A stretch of 64,000 nt of DNA from NCBI GenBank assembly GCA_963989385.1, contig OZ022498.1, positions 104,145,298 through 104,209,297 on the forward strand. The letters run 5' to 3'. The translations under genes and the position numbers were made by a program. Source of the DNA: Ctena decussata (lineage: Eukaryota > Mollusca > Bivalvia > Lucinida > Lucinidae). Below, one piece after another: positions 56,263 to 64,000 of the stretch; position 1 is the first letter of the stretch, and each line of letters opens with the position of its first letter. The notes below the pieces were generated by a model. That model was not told the DNA's origin. It worked only from the letters and a program-made list of their open reading frames with translations, and did no database searches.

Positions 56263-58036
56263 TTAGGATTGTTTAAGTTTAAAACAGTCGAAGTTTTGTC
56301 AAAAATGATATATTTTCCTCTTCGATAAGGCTTAATGTGTGTGACATCTGAACAAAGTTTTTTAAACATTGTCGAAAAAGTATGGGAGGAGTTAATTGTA
56401 CAAACGTTTAAGGCGCGGTGGATGAACGGAAGGACAGAAACCGACGGACAGACGAGTGGACATTTGTAAAACGGAATGGCCCCTGACTATCGCCACGGAG
56501 GCGTAAAATATATGCTAGCAGAGCAAATTACACCATTCGGACTAATTTTTAGTGCAGAGGATAGTGAAATTCGCATAATCAAAAAGTGACTTAATATACA
56601 AATGCAATACTTACCCCCAAATCATTTTACCTTGTGTTTAGTGCACACGAAACAAAACTGTTATGTCCCACTAAAGATTTTCTAAAGGTTAGACGTGTAC
56701 CCTGTATTATTTTTACAGGTATACCTTCATGTTTTTACCCGCTATTTTTTGCAAAGGGGGTTAATGTTTATGACTTTTTGTTTGTTTTCTTTGACAAGGT
56801 AAGCCCGAAATGGGGTCTGTTCTTAGAGGCAAGAATTTCTTTAACAGGAGCAATTTCTTGTCAATAAGAAATGAACCCCATTGAGGGGGAGCTAAAAATG
56901 AAAATGGCAGAGTTCCTTCCCCTGAAAGTGTACCCAGTCACCTTAATATTCATTAGTGTTTAAAGGACGATGATATCCGCAGTAAAGTTGCCTTGTCATT
57001 TTTCCATTCTTAAAGATGAAACCTGAGAAATGTCATTTCTGCTAGACTAAAAGAAAATTGCTTAGCGATGAAATCCGCTTTGAGCTAAAGATGGATGGAA
57101 AATTGATTGCGGCAAACTTATTTGTCAAAACAAGGTAATTACTTTCTCATGTCTTTGAACTCCTTATGTGTCTTTTCCGTCGGCGGTTCGTTTCTTTTAT
57201 CTCTTATTGCGAAGTAGTCTTATTGCGAAGTCGCACAGTCATAAAGAATACACAACTGAAAATGAATAGATACACGTCCAATTTCTATCACCTTTTAAGG
57301 CTGTTATCAAGACATTTGTTACCAAATCCGTTAAAAATGTCTTTTTTGGCATACTATTCACATGCATGTACCTGCATTTTTCTGAATATGTTGCTGTCGA
57401 GCCAACCGCCGGAGTTGGTTGATTTTTTTTTTCAGTTTATTTTCTTTGCGCAATCAACCTGTAATTTTCAACATTTCTAGAGGATCATTAACAAACTTTT
57501 CCTGGTTTTAGGGATACTGTTGCTTGTTGTTTATAAATGTGAACATAAAAGATATCAGTGTCACATGTGACATGCCTAAACAGATTACTAGATAATAAGT
57601 TGTGCATTCAGTACTTGGTAGTTGCCCTCACAGATTCGAATTTGCCGTGTGTGTGTCTGTCTGTGTGTGCATGTTATGTGTGTATCACAAAGCCGATCTA
57701 TATAGTATGCACGTGTATTAATTGTTATCCTTATGTAGTTACATGTTTGTAACCTAAGTGTAATGAAGTATTGTATTGTATTGTAAAATAGCCATCAAAG
57801 CAGTTGTTGACACCAGTGTGTAGACAATTTACGTGGACAGGTATAGCGTTGCGTTTGAATTTTCGGATACAATTAGTGTATTTTAGGCTGTTGCATTCTT
57901 GTTAAGAGTCTCTGGAAATTCCAGCAGGTACTGCACCAAACATAAATATATACTTGAACTGTGACATACCGATTTTTAGTTGTAGGCTTAACAATCCGTG
58001 ATATGAATGTTTTATGATGGGTTTAGAAAGTAAAAA
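56263..58036. other. Intergenic with one diffuse repeat
   Basis: 56790-56945 (GGGGTCTGTTCTTAGAGGCA, CCCCTGAAAGTGTACCCAGT) is related to 13676-13876. The GACGGACAGACGAGTGGACA stretch at about 56440 resembles the GACGACGG tails. No supported gene; 57166-57480 is an incidental frame. Confidence 0.4.
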
Positions 58037-58399
58037 ATAGGCAATGGTCAGGAATTAATACAAGCAAATGCCACATTCCGCTCTCAAAACCAATAGGGAA
58101 AGAAGCACATACGCACAAAAAACGACACAAGCTTACGAAAGACACGCACAGTAAACCGAATGAGCAGCTCTTTCCCAAACAGATGGTCATTCACCTACCC
58201 AAATAACAGCATCAACATCTATTTTTACTTATTTTTTTATTTTAATTACAGAACAAAACAAAACAGAAGGCAGATTGGGCAGCAATAAAGATGCCCAAAC
58301 CGCCAGAGATCATAGACAAGCGGACACAGCACGATAAAAGTATAGCTTTCACAAAAATCTTGGTCTACGATAAGCAACCATTTATAGTTGATGATAATC

Positions 58400-58430
<31 letters not shown>

Positions 58431-59121
58431 AAGAAAAAAAAAACAAAGAAAATCTTTGCATATCTCAAAAGCCGACACTAAAATCTCCATTGATGAATTT
58501 CATGTCATTCCATGTTTGAAATACAGTTAAAGTCCATAAAATCAAAGGTCATACATTTGTAGCTGTCAATGCATTCTGCTACCTTGTGATACCATAAGCG
58601 ATTCTGCAGTATTTGATATGAGCACTATTGACATGTATGCGAATAGCTCCCACGACTTGATGCGAATAGCTTATGACATTTTCGCGAAAAGCGCTCACGG
58701 CATATAAGCGAATAGTTTATGACTGGTCACGACATCTATGCAAACAGTAGCATAAAGGTCAAACTGCATTGTGGGTAACTAATGGCTGTACTTCCATGTC
58801 AAAAGCAATTACTAGATAGTCTACGCCCATGGGCGTAGACAATTACATCAGGGAACTGCAACAGAAGTACCGCCTTGGAACGGTCTGAATAGAGATCTTC
58901 ATGCAGACCAAAGAGTTAACTAAATGTTTTTCACCATCGCAGAATAAGAGGGCGAGGGGTTGGATCTAGCAAAACTAGTTTAAGAAGCGCCCCCAGTCAC
59001 CTTTTACTGACCGTTCCAAGGCGGTACCTTACACGTTGTTATGTGCTGGTCTATGGTCTCTAGCGGTGTGGTCACCTGAATAGTGCCAATTATGTTTCAT
59101 GTTTTGATTTGTTTGTAAATG

Positions 59122-59155
<34 letters not shown>

Positions 59156-59440
59156 TGTTGCTACGTTTTTTTTTAATTAGGGTAGATGAATGACTACATG
59201 TTTGGGAAAGAGTTGCTCATTCGGTTTACCGTGCGTGTTTTACGTGAACTTTTGACAATTTTTATCTGCATGCCTCTTCCTTTTGGTTTTAAGGGCGGGA
59301 TGCGGGATTTGATTGCATTAATTCCCGATAATTGCCTATCTTTTTACTTCAGAATTCGCAGAGAGATAAAAATTATTTGTGGCTTGGTAAAGTTCTTCGT
59401 CACTTCCCTTCTTATCATATAAACTTAACTATGTTTCTAG
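58037..59440. mobile_element. Inverted pair of Penelope-like termini
   Basis: The left arm (58037-58470 plus 58836-58890, antisense) and right arm (about 59010-59440, sense) are diverged inverted copies of one terminus. GTAAACCGAATGAGCAGCTC is on the left, and its inverse GAGTTGCTCATTCGGTTTAC on the right. The stem-loop ACCGCCTTGGAACGGT (58873) and ACCGTTCCAAGGCGGT (59014) face each other across about 120 bp. Long A runs (58400-58428, 59121-59153) and a private insertion (about 58490-58835) interrupt the arms. No reverse transcriptase is present. Confidence 0.65.
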
Positions 59441-60009
59441 TCTGCAAAAGCGTAACTATATGATACTGTTGAAGCCCTGTGGCGTGAAATGCAGAGCCGG
59501 GAAATCCCTCGCAAAACGACAAATATAATACCTTTTTTTTCTTTATACTTCAAAGTATGCTTATTATTTTCCTTGTTTAAGTGTTTTCCGATAATTTAGA
59601 AAAAAATATCGGAAAAAGCGAAACTCCTGAATGCGATCTTTTATCATCGGAAGAGTTTTTTCTTTCTGTTTGGTTCCCCTGGCAACGAGTGGCAGCTTTT
59701 CTAGGTGGAAGGACTCACCTCCTCATGTTTTAGAGATGCCCGTAATGCAATGGATGATAAATCTTTTCTGGGTAAGAATTATCGCCCTTCAGGAGAAGAA
59801 CTAAATTAGCATTCATGCTTCCGTTCTGATCCTATTGTTTGTTTGTTTCATGTTTATAATGTGATCATGTACAGTTTATATACAATAAATATGTTAAAAC
59901 TAATTATCGCCCTTGGAAGAATGTTCAACTAATATCAAAATTCCCTGTCATTGTAATTACTCTTGAAACTGGGACTTATACTTTGTGATCTTTTTATGTG
60001 TACACATTT

Positions 60010-60226
60010 TAACCCTTAAAGCGAAAAAAAAATAAAAAATAAAATTGTTGAATTTGCAAACAGTGTAGATCCAGATGAGGTGGCTCATCAGGAGCCACCT
60101 CATCTGAATCTACACTGTTGCCCTCTAGTGTTCGAATTCTCAATATGATATCGCTTGGACGAGACATTTTTTGAAATTCTGCAGACGTAAATTGTGTCGT
60201 CTGCTTTTTGGCGCATTAAGGGTCAA
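60010..60226. mobile_element. MITE, TTAACCCTTAAAGCG ends, copy 3
   Basis: Ends TAACCCTTAAAGCG and GGCGCATTAAGGGT, inner palindrome GCAAACAGTGTAGATCCAGA/TCTACACTGTTGC, then GCCCTCTAGTGTTCGAATTC as in 38766-38981. It is absent from the matching position of duplication unit B (near 62620). Confidence 0.85.
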
Positions 60227-60289
60227 GGTTAGCAACTCTATCAATTTCATTCTTGTCTTCCTTTTCATTTGAATACACTGAAAAAAATA

Positions 60290-60502
60290 GCAGTGTCTCA
60301 CTTTCCGATAGACGCAGGCGAGACAATACCAATAATAATAAGAAGAAAATCAAGCAGTCGCAATAAACAAAACATGGTGGAAATAAGTCAGAACACAGGT
60401 GATCTTTGCCTTGAAGATTCCATTGATTCAGACGAGAAAAGTCGTAAAATTGTGTTTTGTATCACAAGGGAAATATATGATCTTGGTCTTGGAGCTCGCT
60501 GA
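60290..60502 (+). CDS. Hypothetical exon-like frame in duplication unit A
   Basis: About 70 residues, open to a TGA at 60500-60502: GETIPIIIRRKSSSRNKQNM, then an acidic LCLEDSIDSDEKSRK stretch and KIVFCITREIYDLGL. There is no ATG at the front, so if real it is a terminal exon; an AG precedes it at about 60289. The Ile run comes from an AAT microsatellite. In unit B the same frame is broken by a stop after about 26 codons. I recognise no family; coding is uncertain. Confidence 0.3.
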   Translation, partial: AVSHFPIDAGETIPIIIRRKSSSRNKQNMVEISQNTGDLCLEDSIDSDEKSRKIVFCITREIYDLGLGAR

Positions 60503-60521
60503 CAAAGAAAGTAACTTATAT

Positions 60522-60690
60522 CATTAACCCTTAAAGCGCCAAAGTGCAGACAGTAAACTTAACGTCTGTAAAATTTCAAAAGATGTTTCGTCCCCGCTTT
60601 ATTTTATTTAGAATACAAAGGGAAGAGGGCAAACAGTGTAATGCTTACGAGTAATGTTATAAATTTCTCGGACGCGACTTCATATATGAT
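60522..60690. mobile_element. Partial MITE, TTAACCCTTAAAGCGCCAAA end
   Basis: One end plus interior (CAGACAGTAAACTTAACGTC, AAGATGTTTCGTCCC) of the same family as 60010-60226, in inverse orientation; the other end is not visible. A sister fragment follows unit B at 63391-63560. Confidence 0.65.
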
Positions 60691-60935
60691 ATTTTCCTTA
60701 ACGGTGAATTATCGCTGATAATAGGTGTTTCACGAAGTAAAACAAGAGGGCCATTAGGCCTTGAACCGCTCACCTGAGTAAAAGGTCAAACGTCGAACTA
60801 GGGTCATCATTTGAACAAACTTGATAGTTTGAAACTGTCAAAATATATATGAGAGCCATTGGTTAAAGGTTAAAGTACCGTTTATAAATAAAAGAATAAA
60901 TAAAATGAAACAAACTGAAAAAAAATGAAAGGAAA

Positions 60936-61008
60936 AAGCGGAGATTCGAACCTGAATCTGTCTGTGCTAGAGCCCAAAACGCTGTCCACTACACCACCGC
61001 CTCAGTTA
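60936..61008 (-). other. tRNA-like pol III relic, minus strand
   Basis: Minus-strand A box TGGTGTAGTGG (60986-60996) and B box GGTTCGAATCT (60942-60952), with GCGG/CCGC able to pair as part of an acceptor stem and a T run downstream. The anticodon arm is not clean. SINE head or tRNA pseudogene. Confidence 0.5.
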
Positions 61009-61010
61009 CG

Positions 61011-62004
61011 TATTCATATTGTATACCATAAAAGTATATTGCAGACATTTCACACGGCTAAAAGTAGACTCCTAAAAAATAGACAAGACTTAAGTCAAAA
61101 CAGGTTAAGTTTTTGCTAAAGATAAATTTGTGAAACGGCTTCAATACGAACTTAAGTCATTCTTACGTTTTTACTTAAAAAACCGGCCGTGACTATAAAA
61201 GGCAGATTAGGCTCATTTCACCTCAGTATGATTTAAGAGTCCAAAGGGTCAAGAGCTCAGCCATGCGTTTTGATTGGCTACTGGTTATTTGTAAAGGTTA
61301 CCTGTAAATGATTGACAGGTCTTATCAGCTGTGTCAGTGAAGTGTTTTACAACTAAGTCTGTATGACACCAATAAAATTTAATCTGTTTATTCTGGGGTA
61401 ATTGCATTATAGAAACAAGCAACAACATAACTGCTTTCATTACTTTCACTGTTTTTGTTATTATTATTATTGTTTTTATTATGCATAACAAATTCTTTAG
61501 ATAGTCATTATAAATCTTGTAAAGATTTCAACAATAATAATAAATCTGCTTTGAACTCAGAAGTGAAAACAATTACAATAATTGTAATAATTATAATAAT
61601 AATAATAATGATGATTATGATGATAATGAAATAAAAGATAAATAATAATGACTATTTTTTTTTATTTCAATAACTATTATTTTGATAACTATTACAATTT
61701 ATTATGTCATCATTTTCATTACCTGTGCTTTCATTACTATTATTATTATTATCCTTATCATTATTATTATTATCATTTTATCATCAGTAATTTTATCATT
61801 CAATTATAATAAAATTATAGCAAAATTGTTAATGCATGACCAGTTAAATACCTCTTATCAGCAGTATGGCTTTAGCTCCGCCCACTTATACTGCTCACCT
61901 ACATTACCTATACAGGTAAAATCTGCTGGCCGGGTGGACGACAATCCCGGCCTATAACTTTAAAGCACAAATCTAAGATACGAGTATGTTCATGAAACCG
62001 GCCT
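61011..62004. other. Intergenic with ATT/ATA microsatellites
   Basis: 61440-61800 is rich in ATT, AAT and ATG trinucleotide runs. The remaining sequence has no supported gene. Confidence 0.5.
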
Positions 62005-62931
62005 CATGTTTCTAGTCGTCTGCAAAAGCGTAATTATGATGCTGTTCATGTCCCTGTGGCGTGAAAAGCAGACAAGAGGTCAAATCAAATACTTTTTTCT
62101 CTTTATACTTTAAAGTATGATTATTAATTTCATTGTTTTAAGTTTTTTCCGACACTTTAAGAAAAATATCGGCAAAATAAATATGCATGCGAAACTCCTG
62201 ATAACAACCTTTTATCATCGGAAAGTTTTTTTTGCTTCTTCCTGTTTGGTTCCCTTGGCAATCAAGTCATACCAAAGTGGGAGCTTTTCTGTGTGGAAAG
62301 AATAACTCCTCGAGTTTAAAAGATGCTTGTAATGAAATGGATGATAAATCATTTTTGGTGAGCATTATCGCCCTTGGAAGAACGTTCAACTAATTTTAAC
62401 ATTTCCTGTCATCATACCGCAATTACTTTTAAAACTGGGACTTATACTTTGATGATTTATTTATCTATTTTCTATTTTTTTATTTATTTTTTATTTATTC
62501 ACAATTTCATGGCAACATATACATAATAGTACATACATTAGCCAATGAATTGGACGTAGGCACTGCCTATATTTTACTTTGATGATCATAACTTTAACAT
62601 GTATCTGTACACATTTTCAGGTTAGCAACTCTGTCATTTTTATTTTTGTCTCCTTTTTCATTTGAACCAATTCTAGAAGGAACACACTGAAAACAACCCC
62701 AATGTCTCGCTTTCCGATAGCCACAGGCGAGACAATACCAATAATAATAATAATAAGAAAATCTAACAGTCGCAATAAACAAAACATAAAGAAGTAAGTC
62801 AGAACACAGGTGGTCTTTTCCTCGAAGATTCCATTGATTCAGACGTGAAAAGTCGTAAAATTGTGTTTTGTATCACAAGGGAAATATATGATCTTGGTCT
62901 TAGAGCTCGCTGACAAAGAAAGTAAAGTAAC
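62005..62931 (+). repeat. Segmental duplication, unit B
   Basis: Second copy of 59429-60517. It lacks the unit-A MITE, has a private retroposed insertion (62457-62575), a longer AAT run and a broken exon-like frame. It is followed directly by the family H element that is missing after unit A. Confidence 0.85.
62446..62586 (-). mobile_element. Retroposed fragment with 11-bp duplication
   Basis: A 119-bp insert at 62457-62575 is flanked by ACTTTGATGAT on both sides (62446-62456 and 62576-62586). On the minus strand the insert ends GTGAATAAATAAAA and an AT-rich tail, as expected for a short retroposed 3' end. Unit A of the duplication lacks it. Confidence 0.75.
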
Positions 62932-62935
62932 TTTT

Positions 62936-63386
62936 ATGATGCATCTGCTGCAAAATACACCTGATAACAGGGGTATGATAACATGATGTGATATCATGTC
63001 ACTGTAGAACTGCGCTTGCGCGAATGTTATCAGGTCATGCCTGAAGAAGCGATCTCTGAAGACAATTGGCTACACACTGACGTTGGCCGTGATATCAGCG
63101 TTCGATTGGTTAATTGACGTCACCGACTTACGTCATAATGCATTCGCGACGTTAGCAAGTTCGAACAAATATGCGTTTGCTTATCACTTGTTTGCCGTTC
63201 TTTACGCCGTAAAATCTTCATGGTGCATGATAAATAGAAAACCACGTAAGTGTCTTTTGATATCAAGTTTATCAGGCTCGACCCGAAACACGTCGGACTG
63301 GCTCGGCAAGCCTCGCCATTCCTACGCTGTTTTTGGTCTCGCCTGATAAATTTGATATCAAAAGACACTAACATGGTATTCTCTAT
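62936..63386 (+). mobile_element. Hairpin element, family H copy 2
   Basis: 451 bp similar to 23514-23946 over its whole length. The terminal hairpin at 63250-63368 is again exactly 119 bp, with tip GCTCGGCAAGCCTCGCC (63301-63317). It sits between the end of unit B and the partial MITE; unit A shows the uninterrupted junction at about 60516-60524. Confidence 0.78.
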
Positions 63387-63390
63387 CTAT

Positions 63391-63560
63391 CATTAACCCT
63401 TTAAGCGCCAAAGCGCAGACAGTAAACTTAACGTCTGTACAATTTCAAAAGATGTTTCGTCCCCGCTTTATTATATTTAGAATACAAAGAGAAGAAGGCT
63501 AACAATGTAATGCTTACGAATAATGTTATAACTTTCTCGGACGCGACATCTTATATGAAA
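63391..63560. mobile_element. Partial MITE, TTAACCCTTTAAGCGCCAAA end
   Basis: Sister of 60522-60690; same interior words and same position relative to the duplicated unit. Confidence 0.65.
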
Positions 63561-63924
63561 TTTGGTCACAGGTGGCTCATAGGCTTTTTAGAAGATGTTT
63601 GAAATTTTCAACATATGAGTCTTGGCTCAACGCTCAAAGAATGACCTTTATCTCCTCAACTCACAAATCCTCATGTACTCATAAAGACGACTGTATTTAC
63701 CAATTTTTGGCCCATTTTTTTTTTAATTTTTCTTATGTTCTAGCGTATTTTCATAATTGACGTTGCCGTATAAAGGTCAAGGTCAACTTAAGGTCATCTT
63801 TTGAATAATCATGGTAGCATTCCTGTACACGATGCAACATCTTAATATTCAAGGCCATCGGTCAATCGGTTCTGGAGAAGTTTTTTTTTCAATGGCGAGT
63901 AACTTCAAAGAAAACAGTCAGATC
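63561..63924. other. Spacer with repeat debris
   Basis: AAGGTCAAGGTCAACTTAAG and CATCGGTCAATCGGTTCTGG resemble words of the 5880-6835 repeat. No gene. Confidence 0.4.
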
Positions 63925-63990
63925 TGGTCGGAATTCGAACGTGTCCGATGATATACCGTAATCGACCCTTTTAGCGCCCTGTGTGCTCAC
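63925..63990 (-). other. Possible tRNA-like relic, minus strand
   Basis: Minus-strand B-box-like CGTTCGAATTC (63930-63940) and an A-box-like GGCGCTAAAAGG upstream. Weak; could be a SINE head cut by decay. Confidence 0.3.
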
Positions 63991-64000
63991 CTTTTCATAC

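Larger units (their letters stand above)
59429..60517 (+). repeat. Segmental duplication, unit A
   Basis: Aligns with 62005-62931 from CATGTTTCTAGT through TTTTATCATCGGAA, ATTATCGCCCTTGGAAGAA, GTTAGCAACTCT and CGAGACAATACCAATAATAA to AGCTCGCTGACAAAGAAAGT. Similarity is roughly 80-90% where alignable. Unit A alone contains the MITE at 60010-60226. Confidence 0.85.

Noticed and set aside
58400..59153. Processed pseudogene poly(A) tails
   Set aside because: The A runs interrupt inverted Penelope-like termini and no upstream mRNA-like sequence or matching target duplication is visible.

Overview
This window looks like gene-poor nuclear DNA from a marine invertebrate, most likely a bivalve mollusc (a venerid-type clam is my best guess). 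It is AT-rich, has no operon-like gene packing, and is crowded with short palindromic elements, tRNA-derived SINEs, retroelement debris and microsatellites. The species call is an inference from repeat style and from the one clear host gene; no marker gene confirms it.

The only convincing intact protein gene is a single-exon rhodopsin-like GPCR of 442 residues on the minus strand at 36093-37421. It carries GN, LAxAD, DRY, CWxP and NPxxF motifs and a Cys pair that fits the extracellular disulfide. Nearly everything else with coding character is mobile-element residue: a LINE reverse-transcriptase scrap (2505-2880); a Penelope-like reverse transcriptase broken by one frameshift (25467-26916), with a second, heavily interrupted copy (52740-56262); a DDE transposase with one in-frame stop in its core (41961-43190); and a PIF1-helicase-like scrap (44629-44994) between mirror-image arms.

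Layout. 0-10 kb: a 146-bp tandem array, a LINE relic, a 1.57-kb foldback element, palindromic MITEs, a two-unit 434-bp repeat and a SINE with a perfect 12-bp target duplication. 10-22 kb: TIR elements, another SINE, a 169-bp tandem array and nested palindromes. 22-28 kb: Penelope-like locus whose 3' terminus is duplicated as a 529-bp inverted repeat. 28-36 kb: palindromic MITEs and microsatellites. 36-38.5 kb: GPCR and its upstream region. 38.5-47 kb: MITEs, transposase pseudogene and a mirror-image repeat. 47-53 kb: a TIR element, then a long inverted repeat whose left arm alone contains a short non-autonomous LTR retrotransposon (183-bp LTRs, tRNA-Ser primer-binding site, AAATG duplication). 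52.7-59.4 kb: degraded Penelope-like copies. 59.4-63.6 kb: a segmental duplication whose two units each carry private insertions.

The region is best read as a record of successive nested insertions. In several places a pre-insertion site survives in a paralogous copy: the LTR element, a TGAGCC-type MITE, a hairpin element and a retroposed fragment. That makes relative dating possible from the sequence alone. Boundaries of old repeats are approximate, and family names are given only where motifs support them.
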